Assembly (NCBI RefSeq): GCF_900460215.1
Contig: NZ_UHIA01000003.1
Location: 561,001-625,000 of the forward strand
Source of the DNA: Suttonella indologenes
Lineage (GTDB): Bacteria > Pseudomonadota > Gammaproteobacteria > Cardiobacteriales > Cardiobacteriaceae
DNA length: 64,000 nt
Direction of reading: 5' to 3'
The translations under genes and the position numbers were made by a program. Under the pieces are notes generated by a model. The model was not told where the DNA came from. It did no database searches and was given only the letters and a program-made list of their open reading frames with translations. Shown in pieces: positions 42,996-52,052 of the stretch (within the stretch, counting starts at the first letter, position 1; each line of letters opens with the position of its first letter).

Positions 42996-45218
42996 TTAGA
43001 GCACGTCGATGACGGCATTCAAAGTCGCGCTTGGACGCATGGCTTGGGCAACTTGTTTGGCATCGGCAAAATAGTAGCCGCCGATGTCCACCGCTTTGCC
43101 TGCGCCGCTTGCCAATTCCGCCAAAATGCTGCTTTCTTGCGCTGCTAATTTTTCGGCAACAGGCGCAAAAGTTGCTTTCAATTCGGCATCTTTGTCTTGC
43201 GCTACCAAGGCTTGCGCCCAGTATAGGGCAATGTAGAAATGGCTGCCGCGATTGTCCAATTCGCCTGCTTTGCGTTTGGGCGATTTGTCGTTTAGCAACA
43301 ATTGCTCGGTGGCTGCGTCTAAAGTGTCTGCCAATACTTGCGCTTTGGCATTGCCTGTTTTTTGCGCCAAATGTTCCAAAGACACCGCCAAGGCCAAAAA
43401 TTCGCCCAAAGAATCCCAACGCAAATGGTTTTCTTCGTTGAATTGTTGAACGTGTTTCGGGGCGCTGCCGCCCGCGCCTGTTTCAAACATACCGCCGCCA
43501 TTCATCAATGGCACGATGGACAACATTTTCGCGCTGGTGCCCAATTCCAAAATCGGGAACAAATCGGTGTTGTAATCGCGCAAAACATTGCCTGTTACGG
43601 AAATGGTATCCAAGCCGTCTTTCATGCGTTTCAGGCTGGCTAAACAGGCTTGTTCGGGCGCAAGGATTTGAATATCCAAACCATTGGTATCCAAATCCGC
43701 CAAATAAGTGTTGACTTTCTTAATGAGTTCGCCGTCGTGGGCGCGGTTTTCGTCCAACCAGAAAATGGCCGGTGTGTTGCTCAAACGCGCACGGTTCACC
43801 GCCAGTTGCACCCAATCTTTAACTGGCGCATCTTTGGTTTGGCAAGCACGCCAAATGTCGCCTGCTTCCACATGGTGCGAAGTCAAAACCTTGCCGTTTT
43901 CATCAATGATTTCCACTTTGCCTGCTTCCGCAATTTCAAAGGTTTTGTCGTGCGAACCGTATTCTTCGGCTTTTTGCGCCATCAAGCCCACATTCGGCAC
44001 AGAACCCATAGTGGTCGGGTCAAATGCGCCGTTTTCTTTGCAGAAATTGATGGTGGCGGTATAAATGCCTGCGTAAGAGCTGTCGGGAATCACGGCTTTG
44101 GTGTCCACCGCTTTGCCTTCTTTGTCCCACATTCTGCCTGAATTGCGAATCATGGCGGGCATGGACGCGTCCACAATCACATCGCTGGGCACGTGCAAAT
44201 TGGTAATGCCTTTATCGCTGTCCACCATCGCCAAGCTGGGCGCAGCCGCAAAAGCCGCATCAATGGCAGCCTGAACTTGGGCACGGGTGTTTTCGTCCAA
44301 TTTTTCCAAATTTGCCAACAAATTACCGAAACCATTGTTCACGTTCACGCCGATTTCAGCCAGTTTGTCGCCGAATTGTTCAAACACGGGCGCGAAAAAC
44401 ACTTTAACCGCGTGTCCGAAAATAATCGGGTCGGACACTTTCATCATGGTCGCTTTCATGTGCAATGAGAACAACACATCGCGGGCTTTGGCATCAGCCA
44501 CTTGTTCTTGCAAAAATTGCACCAAGGCTTTTTTGCTCATGAATGTGGCATCAATGATTTCACCGGCTTTCAAATTCAAAGGTTTACGCAATTCGGCTTG
44601 ACTGCCTGAAGCATTGGTAAACACGATTTTCACAGTGGTGGGTTCTTCTACAGTAACCGATTGTTCGTTATGAAAAAAATCACCGCTTGACATGGTGGAT
44701 ACATGAGATTGGCTGTCTGCTGCCCACGCGCCCATGCTGTGCGGGTATTTTTTGGCGAAATTTTTCACGGCTTTGGGGGCGCGGCGGTCGGAGTTGCCTT
44801 CGCGCAAAACAGGGTTTACCGCGCTGCCTTTGATGCGGTCATAACGCGCTTGAATCTCTTTTTCTTCATCGTTTTGCGGATTGGCAGGGTAATTGGGTAC
44901 GGCATAACCTTTTGATTGCAATTCGGCAATTGCTGCATTCAGTTGCGGCATGGACGCAGAAATATTGGGCAATTTAATCACATTGGCTTCGGGCTTCAAA
45001 ACGTATTCGCCCAGCATCGCCAAATCATCGCTAATCCGCTGCTGCTCGGTCAAATATTCGGGGAAATTGGCGACAATCCGCCCTGCCAGAGAAATATCCG
45101 CCAGTTTGAATTCAATATCGGCTTGCTTGCCAAAAGCCTGAATAATCGGCAAAAAAGACTGGGTGGCTAAAGCAGGGGCTTCATCGGTGTGGGTGTAGAT
45201 AATTGTGTTTTTACTCAT
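42996..45218 (-). CDS. icd: NADP-dependent isocitrate dehydrogenase, monomeric type
   Basis: 740 residues, the length of monomeric IDH (about 740). Recognisable stretches include YTHTDEAPALATQSFLPIIQAF, LPNISASMPQLNAAIAELQ, KVSDPIIFGHAVKVFF, DENRAHDGELI and ETGAGGSAPKHVQQF. It converts isocitrate to 2-oxoglutarate in the TCA cycle. It ends at a hairpin of Kingella-type uptake sequence and holds another near match (TGGCAGCCTGAA, 44264-44275), which hints at arrival by transformation from a Neisseriaceae relative. Confidence 0.95.
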   Translation of the reverse strand: MSKNTIIYTHTDEAPALATQSFLPIIQAFGKQADIEFKLADISLAGRIVANFPEYLTEQQRISDDLAMLGEYVLKPEANVIKLPNISASMPQLNAAIAELQSKGYAVPNYPANPQNDEEKEIQARYDRIKGSAVNPVLREGNSDRRAPKAVKNFAKKYPHSMGAWAADSQSHVSTMSSGDFFHNEQSVTVEEPTTVKIVFTNASGSQAELRKPLNLKAGEIIDATFMSKKALVQFLQEQVADAKARDVLFSLHMKATMMKVSDPIIFGHAVKVFFAPVFEQFGDKLAEIGVNVNNGFGNLLANLEKLDENTRAQVQAAIDAAFAAAPSLAMVDSDKGITNLHVPSDVIVDASMPAMIRNSGRMWDKEGKAVDTKAVIPDSSYAGIYTATINFCKENGAFDPTTMGSVPNVGLMAQKAEEYGSHDKTFEIAEAGKVEIIDENGKVLTSHHVEAGDIWRACQTKDAPVKDWVQLAVNRARLSNTPAIFWLDENRAHDGELIKKVNTYLADLDTNGLDIQILAPEQACLASLKRMKDGLDTISVTGNVLRDYNTDLFPILELGTSAKMLSIVPLMNGGGMFETGAGGSAPKHVQQFNEENHLRWDSLGEFLALAVSLEHLAQKTGNAKAQVLADTLDAATEQLLLNDKSPKRKAGELDNRGSHFYIALYWAQALVAQDKDAELKATFAPVAEKLAAQESSILAELASGAGKAVDIGGYYFADAKQVAQAMRPSATLNAVIDVL

Positions 45219-45375
45219 CTTTTCTCCTCTTGTTCATTGAAAAAAACAGCATTATGGCATATTTTCTCATGTACTTATAAGAATTTATGCCCAATAGTTT
45301 CAGATAAATAAGGAGTGACGGCGCTTCGCCGTATAATCAAATCATTATACAAAACAGTGAGATAAATTCTTTTCA

Positions 45376-45542
45376 CTATTTATTCCGACCGTCTTTGCCG
45401 CGCATCGCCAAATACAGCGCCCAGAACCAAACCGCCGTTTCAAAGGCAAACGTCCAATGCTAAGCAGATAGACCGCAGACACGCTGAAGAGCGAAAAAGT
45501 ACGGTCGTAAAAAGGTATGAGCCACCAAATATCACCGACCAT
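45376..45542 (-). pseudogene. Possible remnant of a small membrane protein
   Basis: In the 494-bp gap between icd and uvrA, the minus strand reads MVGDIWWLIPFYDRTFSLF...YLLS and then, after a frame change near 45460, TFAFETAVWFWALYLAMRGKDGRNK and a stop. Together they look like the C-terminal end of a membrane protein broken by an indel. Not recognised. The part from 45219 to 45375 shows nothing I can name. Confidence 0.35.
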
Positions 45543-45568
45543 GCTGTCTTAAGAACATAAAGCATCAT

Positions 45569-45697
45569 ATGTTTCAACACACAGAGCGACACATAAAGCG
45601 TCGCTCTGTGTGTTGCCCTGAATTGGAAGAGGTTACACCTCTCCCACAAGATTATCCTCCCTAAAGGAGGGGTTTCAACCAGTAAGGAAATTTTGAT
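45569..45697. repeat. 129-bp dispersed structured repeat, copy C
   Basis: Same sequence and orientation as 4150-4279 and 25322-25451, with one base missing in the GGGAGG stem. It ends 15 bp from the uvrA stop and may act as its transcript end. Confidence 0.8.
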
Positions 45698-45712
45698 GAA
45701 TTCCTCTTCGGC

Positions 45713-48562
45713 TTATCGGTGTTTATTGCGCCCCGCTTTTGCCAATATGGGCTTTAAAAAACGTCCCGTATGGCTGACGGCTTGATTCGCTACGGCTTCA
45801 GGTTTGCCGGCGGCAATAATTTCTCCGCCGCCGCTGCCGCCTTCCGGCCCTAAATCGACTATCCAATCCGCGGTTTTGATGACGTCCAAATTATGTTCGA
45901 TGACAACCACGGTATTGCCGCCGTCGCGCAGGCGGTGCAAGACGGCAAGCAGTTGTTTGACGTCATGGAAATGCAGCCCCGTCGTGGGTTCGTCTAGCAC
46001 ATAGAGGGTGCGTCCCGTGTCGCGTTTGGAGAGTTCTTTGGCAAGTTTGATTCTTTGCGCTTCGCCGCCCGAGAGGGTTACGGCATTTTGCCCGAGGCTG
46101 ATGTAGGACAGACCGACATCGAGCAGGGTTTGCAGTTTGCGTTGCAGGGCGGGGATATTGGCGAAAAATTCATGCGCTTCGATGACAGTCATTTCCAGCA
46201 CTTCATGAATGTTTTTGCCTTTGTAAGTAATATCCAGCGTTTCGCGGTTGTAGCGTTTGCCGCCGCAGACATCGCAGGCAACGAAGATATCGGGCAGAAA
46301 GTGCATTTCTACTTTAATCACGCCGTCGCCTTGGCAGGCTTCGCAGCGTCCGCCTTTAACATTGAAAGAAAATCTGCCGACTTGATAACCGCGCGCACGG
46401 CTTTCTTGGGTATCGGCAAAGAGTTCGCGGATGCCGGTAAAAATGCCGGTATAGGTGGCGGGATTGGAACGCGGTGTACGCCCAATGGCGCTTTGGTCGA
46501 TATTGACGATTTTGTCGAAATGCTCCAAGCCGCTGATATGGCGATAAGGCGCCGGCTCTTCGAGGCTGCGGTTAATCGCTTGGACGGCGGCTTTATAGAA
46601 GGTGTCATTAATCAGGGTGGATTTGCCGCTGCCGGAGACGCCCGTGATGCAGGTAAACAGACCGACCGGCAGCAGCAAGTCCACATTTTTCAGATTATTG
46701 CCGCTTGCGCCTTCAAGACGCACGACTTTCTCGGGGTCTATCGGGCGGCGGCTGTCGGGAATCTCGATATTTTGCGCGCCGCTGAGATATTGTCCGGTCA
46801 GCGATTGCGGATTGGCGGCGATTTGCGCCGGCGTGCCGCGCGCCATGATTTCGCCGCCATGCACGCCCGCCCCCGGCCCGATATCGATGACGTAATCCGC
46901 TGCGCGAATCGCGTCTTCGTCATGCTCGACCACAATCACGGTATTGCCCAAATCGCGCAGACGCAAAAGGGAATTGAGCAGGCGTTCGTTGTCGCGCTGA
47001 TGCAAGCCGATAGACGGTTCGTCCAGCACATACATCACGCCGACCAAACCCGCGCCGATTTGCGATGCCAGACGAATGCGCTGCGCCTCGCCGCCTGAAA
47101 GCGTTTCCGCACTGCGTGCGAGCGTCAGGTAATTCAGCCCCACATTGACCAAAAAACCCAAGCGTTCGCGGATTTCTTTTAAAATCTTTTCCGCAATTTC
47201 GCCGCGTGCGCCGCTTAATTGCAAATTCTGCGCCCAATCCAAAGCCTCGCCGATCGACAGGCGGTTAATCTGCGGCAAAGACACGCCTTCCACCAAAACA
47301 TGCTGCGCCGCTTCATTCAAACGCCCGCCGCCGCAGGTAGGACAAGGACGATTATTCAAATATTGGGCGATTTCATCGCGCACTTGGCTGTTTTCCGTTT
47401 CGCGGTAACGGCGGTTCATCGACACTACCACGCCTTCCCATACCGCCTCGCGCTCTTTCTTTGTGCCATAGCGTCCCAAAGAAGGCAGACGGATTTTCTC
47501 CTTGCCGCTGCCGTATAAAACGACATCGCGGATTTTCTGCGGCAAATCCTGAAATGCGGACTCTTCGATATCAAACTGATAATGCGCGGCAAGTGCCTGC
47601 ATTTGCGGATAAAAATAAGGCGTGCGCCGATCCCAGCCGCGCACCGCACCGGCGGCAATCGACAATTCGGGGTGCGCCACCACCTTCGCCGGATCAATAA
47701 ACACATTCACACCCAAACCATCGCAATCGGGGCAGGCGCCATGCGGATTATTAAAAGAAAACATCCGCGGTTCTAACTCTTTCAGCGACCAACCGCATTC
47801 AGGACAGGCATAGCGTGCGGAAAAAGTGCGCGGTGCCAAATCCGTCCCCTCCATCGGCAGGACTTGCACAATCCCCTCCGACAAAGATAAAACCGTCTCC
47901 AAAGACTCCGCCACGCGCTGCTCAATCCCCGCCTTAACGGAAAAACGATCCACCACCACCGCAATATCATGATTACGCTTGGCATCAATACCCGGCAAAG
48001 CGTCCATATCATAGACCTTGCCGTCAATCATCAATCGCACAAAGCCCTGCTGGCGCATCTCCGCCAGCAATTCCGTATGCTCGCCCTTGCGTCCCTGCAC
48101 CAGCGGTGCTAACAACATCAGACGGCTACCCTCGGGCAAAGCCATAATCTGATCCACCATCTGCGACACCGTCTGCGCATTCAAAGCAATCCCGTGATGC
48201 GGACAATGCGGCACGCCCACGCGGGCAAACAGCAGCCGCAAATAATCGTGAATCTCGGTAATCGTGCCGACCGTCGAACGCGGATTATGGCTGGTGGACT
48301 TCTGCTCGATGGAAATCGCCGGCGACAAACCCTCGATATGATCGACATCGGGCTTATCCATCACCGATAAAAACTGCCGCGCATAGGCCGACAAACTCTC
48401 CACATAGCGGCGCTGCCCTTCGGCATAAATCGTATCAAAAGCCAAAGAAGACTTGCCCGAGCCGGACAAACCCGTGATGACAATCAATTTATCTCGCGGC
48501 AGCTCCACATCGATATTCTTTAAATTATGCGTGCGCGCACCGCGAATGACGATATTTTCCAT
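45713..48562 (-). CDS. uvrA: Excinuclease ABC subunit A
   Basis: 949 residues (E. coli 940). There are two ABC ATPase halves: Walker A ITGLSGSGKSSLAFDT and ITGVSGSGKSTLINDT, signatures TLSGGEAQRIRLA and TLSGGEAQRIKLA, and zinc modules CPECGW...CPDC and CEACQG...CDVCGG. UvrA finds bulky DNA damage for nucleotide excision repair. I use ATG 48562 (MENIVIRGARTHNLKNI), the standard family start. Confidence 0.97.
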   Translation of the reverse strand: MENIVIRGARTHNLKNIDVELPRDKLIVITGLSGSGKSSLAFDTIYAEGQRRYVESLSAYARQFLSVMDKPDVDHIEGLSPAISIEQKSTSHNPRSTVGTITEIHDYLRLLFARVGVPHCPHHGIALNAQTVSQMVDQIMALPEGSRLMLLAPLVQGRKGEHTELLAEMRQQGFVRLMIDGKVYDMDALPGIDAKRNHDIAVVVDRFSVKAGIEQRVAESLETVLSLSEGIVQVLPMEGTDLAPRTFSARYACPECGWSLKELEPRMFSFNNPHGACPDCDGLGVNVFIDPAKVVAHPELSIAAGAVRGWDRRTPYFYPQMQALAAHYQFDIEESAFQDLPQKIRDVVLYGSGKEKIRLPSLGRYGTKKEREAVWEGVVVSMNRRYRETENSQVRDEIAQYLNNRPCPTCGGGRLNEAAQHVLVEGVSLPQINRLSIGEALDWAQNLQLSGARGEIAEKILKEIRERLGFLVNVGLNYLTLARSAETLSGGEAQRIRLASQIGAGLVGVMYVLDEPSIGLHQRDNERLLNSLLRLRDLGNTVIVVEHDEDAIRAADYVIDIGPGAGVHGGEIMARGTPAQIAANPQSLTGQYLSGAQNIEIPDSRRPIDPEKVVRLEGASGNNLKNVDLLLPVGLFTCITGVSGSGKSTLINDTFYKAAVQAINRSLEEPAPYRHISGLEHFDKIVNIDQSAIGRTPRSNPATYTGIFTGIRELFADTQESRARGYQVGRFSFNVKGGRCEACQGDGVIKVEMHFLPDIFVACDVCGGKRYNRETLDITYKGKNIHEVLEMTVIEAHEFFANIPALQRKLQTLLDVGLSYISLGQNAVTLSGGEAQRIKLAKELSKRDTGRTLYVLDEPTTGLHFHDVKQLLAVLHRLRDGGNTVVVIEHNLDVIKTADWIVDLGPEGGSGGGEIIAAGKPEAVANQAVSHTGRFLKPILAKAGRNKHR

Positions 48563-48714
48563 GGCTTGCCCCAATTTAGCAAAAGCCGCTATTTTAGCAG
48601 TTCGCCGCATCGCACCGCCGCTTATTTACCATTTCCGCATCCGCATTGCGCACTGCGCGTTGCATTTTTGCCGCTTTTCCCTACACTAAACACTTTTTTC
48701 ATCACGCATAAATT

Positions 48715-49773
48715 ATGGACAAATCTCTTTACAATCTCCGCATCAGCAGTCACGAAACATTGCTTTCGCCCAATGATTTATACGCCGCACATCCGGCCGG
48801 CGATACTTGCCGCCAAACGGTTTTAGCAGGACGGCAAGCCGTCTGCGATATTTTAGACCGCAAAGACAAGCGCAAAATCATCGTCGTCGGGCCCTGTTCG
48901 ATTCACGACCCCGAGGCGGCGCTGGATTACGCCCGCCGCCTAAAAGCCCTCGCCGATGAAGTGCAAGACACCTTTCTTATCATTATGCGTGTTTATTTTG
49001 AAAAACCGCGCACCACGGTAGGCTGGAAAGGCTTAATTAACGACCCCGATTTAAACGACAGCTTCGACATGCAAAAAGGACTGCATATCGCGCGCAAACT
49101 GCTGATCGACATCAATGAAATGGGCTTGCCTGCCGGCACGGAAGCGCTCGATCCCATTTCGCCGCAATATATCGGCGATTTGATTAGTTGGACGGCGATT
49201 GGCGCGCGCACCGCCGAAAGCCAGACCCACCGCGAAATGTCTTCCGGCTTATCCACCCCCGTAGGCTTTAAAAACAGCACCGACGGCTCGCTGGATGTCG
49301 CCATCAATGCCATCGAATCCGCCTCGCGTCCGCATAGCTTCTTAGGCATCGACGCCAACGGACAAATCGCGATTACGCGCAGCAAAGGCAATCCGCACGG
49401 ACACATCGTGCTGCGCGGCGGCAATCAAGGCTCGAATTACGATAGCGTCAACATCGCGCTATGCACCGCCGCCCTGCATCAAAAAGGCTTGCCCGCCAAT
49501 CTCATCATCGACTGTTCGCATGCCAACTCCAATAAAGACCCGCAACGCCAACCGCTGGTCATGAAAGACGTCATCCAGCAGATCGCCGCCGGCAACCAAG
49601 ACATCTTGGGCGTCATGCTCGAAAGCCATATCCACGGCGGCACGCAGAAACTCGGCGACAACCCCGCCGCACTTGCCTACGGCATCTCGATTACCGACGG
49701 CTGCATCGATTGGGAAACTACCGCCGCCTGCATCCGCGAAGCCCGCCAACTCTTACAGGAACATCATGCCTAA
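48715..49773 (+). CDS. aroG: 3-deoxy-7-phosphoheptulonate synthase (class I DAHP synthase)
   Basis: 352 residues of the AroG/AroF/AroH type: VVGPCSIHDPEAALDYARRL, PRTTVGWKGLINDPDL, GLSTPVGFKNSTDGS, DCSHANSNKDPQRQ, and GVMLESHIHGGTQ. It makes the first committed product of the shikimate pathway from PEP and erythrose-4-phosphate. Which feedback isoform it is cannot be settled by eye. It overlaps rsmD by 8 bases. Confidence 0.93.
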   Translation: MDKSLYNLRISSHETLLSPNDLYAAHPAGDTCRQTVLAGRQAVCDILDRKDKRKIIVVGPCSIHDPEAALDYARRLKALADEVQDTFLIIMRVYFEKPRTTVGWKGLINDPDLNDSFDMQKGLHIARKLLIDINEMGLPAGTEALDPISPQYIGDLISWTAIGARTAESQTHREMSSGLSTPVGFKNSTDGSLDVAINAIESASRPHSFLGIDANGQIAITRSKGNPHGHIVLRGGNQGSNYDSVNIALCTAALHQKGLPANLIIDCSHANSNKDPQRQPLVMKDVIQQIAAGNQDILGVMLESHIHGGTQKLGDNPAALAYGISITDGCIDWETTAACIREARQLLQEHHA

Positions 49774-50338
49774 TCAACGTCCGCTCACTAATAAAATCCG
49801 CATCATCGCCGGCAGCCACCGCGGCCGCCGGATTCCCATTCTCGACCGCCCCGGTCTGCGACCCAGTCCGGAACGCGTCCGCGAAACCGTCTTTAATTGG
49901 CTGCAAAACGAAATCGCCGGCGCGGCGGTATTCGACGCCTTTGCCGGCAGCGGCGCCATGGGCTTGGAAGCCCTATCGCGCGGCGCAGGCAGCGCCTTAT
50001 TTTGCGACAACGACAGCCAAACCCTCGCCGCCATCCGCAACTGCCTGCAAGAATGGCATATCGGACACGCCCGCACCCTGCAAAGCGATGCTCTCACGCT
50101 CAGCAACAGCCCCACGCGTTACGACCTAATCTTTTTAGACCCGCCCTTTGACGCCCATCTTCATCAAGCTGCGATAGACAAATTCGCCGGCGACGCTTGG
50201 CTCAAACCCTATGGCAAAATTTATGTGGAAAGCGCGGAAAAACTCGAAAACCTGAGCCTCAAAACAGGCTGGCAATGGCTGAAATCCGCCCGTGCGGGAC
50301 AAGTATATTTCGGACTACTCGGACGCAGCGATGACTAA
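49766..50338 (+). CDS. rsmD: 16S rRNA (guanine(966)-N(2))-methyltransferase RsmD
   Basis: 190 residues with RIIAGSHRGRRIPI near the start, RPSPERVRETVFNWL, the SAM-binding FDAFAGSGAMGLEALSRGA, and the catalytic LDPPFD. It methylates G966 of 16S rRNA. The ATG at 49766 lies inside the end of aroG, and the stop overlaps coaD by 8 bases. rsmD-coaD is a widely conserved pair. Confidence 0.93.
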   Translation: MPNQRPLTNKIRIIAGSHRGRRIPILDRPGLRPSPERVRETVFNWLQNEIAGAAVFDAFAGSGAMGLEALSRGAGSALFCDNDSQTLAAIRNCLQEWHIGHARTLQSDALTLSNSPTRYDLIFLDPPFDAHLHQAAIDKFAGDAWLKPYGKIYVESAEKLENLSLKTGWQWLKSARAGQVYFGLLGRSDD

Positions 50339-50834
50339 AGCCCTCTATCCCGGCACCTTCGACCCCATGACCCTCGGGCATCAAGACATCATCACACGTG
50401 CCGCCGCCTTTTGCGAAGAACTCTATATCGGCGTCGCGGCGGGGCATCACAAACAGACCCTTTTTTCTCTTGAAGAACGCAGCGCCATGGCGCAGGACAT
50501 CATTGAAGAACTGGGCTTAAGCGCGCGCGTCAAAGTATTGCCCTATGAAGGTCTGCTCGTCGATTTATGCCGTAAACATAACATCTCCTTAATTATTCGC
50601 GGCGTACGCAGTGTCGGCGATTTCGAATACGAATACCGCCTCGCCGCCATGAACCATCATTTAGCCGATGAAATCGAAACCCTGTTCATGCTGCCCTCCG
50701 AACGCTTCGCTTTTTTATCCTCAAGTCTGGTGCGCGAATCCGCCAAGCTGGGCGGCGACGTTTCCGCACTCTTAGCGCCTAAAATTAAAAAAAATTTATT
50801 GGACAAACTTGGAAGCCAAAAAAATTATGTGTAG
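50331..50834 (+). CDS. coaD: Phosphopantetheine adenylyltransferase
   Basis: 167 residues: YPGTFDPMTLGHQDIITRAA (nucleotidyltransferase HxGH-type motif as TLGH), GVRSVGDFEYEYRLAAMN, and FLSSSLVRESAKLGGDVS. It adds AMP to 4'-phosphopantetheine in coenzyme A synthesis. The start at 50331 overlaps rsmD by 8 bases. Confidence 0.95.
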   Translation: MTKALYPGTFDPMTLGHQDIITRAAAFCEELYIGVAAGHHKQTLFSLEERSAMAQDIIEELGLSARVKVLPYEGLLVDLCRKHNISLIIRGVRSVGDFEYEYRLAAMNHHLADEIETLFMLPSERFAFLSSSLVRESAKLGGDVSALLAPKIKKNLLDKLGSQKNYV

Positions 50835-50837
50835 AAT
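50809..50837 (+). promoter_or_regulatory. Putative sigma70 promoter of the Ala-rich lipoprotein gene
   Basis: TTGGAA (50809-50814) and TAGAAT (50832-50837) are 17 bp apart, lying over the end of coaD, about 49 bp before the lipoprotein ATG. Confidence 0.5.
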
Positions 50838-50885
50838 ATCAAACGTCATTACTGACACCTCAAACAAATTTTAAAAGGAATGAAC

Positions 50886-51113
50886 ATGAAAACTTCTATG
50901 AAAATTGCCGCTTTAGCTGCTGTTACCGTTGTTTTCGCTGGTTGCGCCAGTAAACCTGAAAAAAATGCTGACTTGACTGCACTTCGCGCTTCAGTTGAAG
51001 AAGCTCGTGCCGCTGCTATCCAAGCTAACCAAACTTCACAACAAGCTTTGGCTTTAGCGCAACAAAATGCAGCTAAAATCGACCGCGTTTTCACTAAATC
51101 ACAAGTTAAATAA
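50886..51113 (+). CDS. Small Ala-rich Lpp/OprI-like outer-membrane lipoprotein
   Basis: 75 residues with a lipoprotein signal (TVVFAGC, Cys20), then an Ala/Gln-rich helix (LTALRASVEEARAAAIQANQTSQQALALAQQNAAKIDRVF) with a hydrophobic Ala heptad, as in Lpp/OprI Ala-zipper lipoproteins that trimerise and may bind peptidoglycan. The end (SQVK) keeps a terminal Lys as in Lpp, which is cross-linked to murein. ATG 50886 is six bases after AAGGAA; ATG 50880 is too close. A strong promoter and terminator suggest high expression. Confidence 0.82.
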   Translation: MKTSMKIAALAAVTVVFAGCASKPEKNADLTALRASVEEARAAAIQANQTSQQALALAQQNAAKIDRVFTKSQVK

Positions 51114-51135
51114 GCTGAGCTGATTTGAAAACCGC

Positions 51136-51164
51136 AGCGAATATCTTCGGATATTCGCTTTTTT
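51136..51164 (+). terminator. Strong terminator after the Ala-rich lipoprotein gene
   Basis: AGCGAATATC and GATATTCGCT form a 10-bp stem closed by a TTCG tetraloop, followed by six T residues. Confidence 0.9.
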
Positions 51165-51243
51165 ATGCCTGAAAAACTTTATTTTTCATCTCTTTTCCGT
51201 ATAATACGCCCTCTTTTTACACAATCCATACAAGGAAAATATT

Positions 51244-51498
51244 ATGTTAGCAATCCGACTATCGCGTGGCGGCTCTAAAAAACGTCCGTTCTACCATGTA
51301 GTTGCAACTGACAGCCGCAATGCTCGTGACGGCCGTTTCATCGAGCGTCTTGGGTTTTTCAACCCTATTGCGCGCGGTCAAGAAGTTGAACTGCGCCTAG
51401 ATGTTGAGCGCATCGAATTCTTACAATCGCGCGGCGCGCAATTAAGCGATCGCGTCAAAAGCTTAGTCAAACAATACAAAGCGGCTAACCAAGCCTAA
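51244..51498 (+). CDS. rpsP: 30S ribosomal protein S16
   Basis: 84 residues starting MLAIRLSRGGSKKRPFYHVVATDSRNARDGRFIERLGFFNP, the standard S16 opening. First gene of rpsP-rimM-trmD-rplS. AAGGAAA is the ribosome site, and a TATAAT at 51200-51205 may be its -10. Its stop overlaps the rimM start by one base. Confidence 0.97.
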   Translation: MLAIRLSRGGSKKRPFYHVVATDSRNARDGRFIERLGFFNPIARGQEVELRLDVERIEFLQSRGAQLSDRVKSLVKQYKAANQA

Positions 51499-52046
51499 TG
51501 AAACACAATCACGCTCAAATTACATTGGGGCGTATTGTGGGTGTTCACGGGATTCGCGGCTGGGTGAAACTGCACTCAGACTGCCGACCCCGTGAAGCCA
51601 TTTTAGGCTACCGCGAATTCATCGCCACCCGCCCCAATGGCGACAGCTTTACCCTCAAGCTCAATACCGGGCGCGAGCAAGGCAAATCGATTGTCGCGCA
51701 TTTCACCAATTATAACGACCGCGATGCCGCCATGCAGCTTATCGGTCTCAATCTAAGCATCAAACGCGAGCAACTGCCTGCGACTGCGGCAAACGAATTT
51801 TATTGGACGGACTTAATCGGACTGACCGTCGTCAATCGCCAGCAGCAAATCTTAGGTAGCGTCGCAGAAATTTTCGAAACAGGCGCCAACGACGTCCTCG
51901 TCATTAAAACAGGCGCAGACAAAAAAATCGCCGAACTCCTGATTCCGCTGGTAGTGGGCATCTATGTGGATTCCGCCGACTTTGACAAGCAAATCCTGCA
52001 TGTGGACTGGGAAAGCGATTGGTCAAACGACAATCCCGCCCAATAA
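51498..52046 (+). CDS. rimM: Ribosome maturation factor RimM
   Basis: 182 residues: LGRIVGVHGIRGWVKLHSD at the start, and in the second (PRC-barrel) half FYWTDLIGLTVVN, GANDVLVIK and LLIPLV...VD. It helps assemble the 30S head around S19. Lies between rpsP and trmD as expected. Confidence 0.95.
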   Translation: MKHNHAQITLGRIVGVHGIRGWVKLHSDCRPREAILGYREFIATRPNGDSFTLKLNTGREQGKSIVAHFTNYNDRDAAMQLIGLNLSIKREQLPATAANEFYWTDLIGLTVVNRQQQILGSVAEIFETGANDVLVIKTGADKKIAELLIPLVVGIYVDSADFDKQILHVDWESDWSNDNPAQ

Positions 52047-52052
52047 ACAACG

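Noticed and set aside
43031..45170. Plus-strand frames opposite icd
   Set aside because: Antisense shadows of a full-length, well-conserved enzyme gene.
46055..47098. 347-codon plus-strand frame opposite uvrA
   Set aside because: Antisense to conserved uvrA ATPase and zinc motifs; no start signals.
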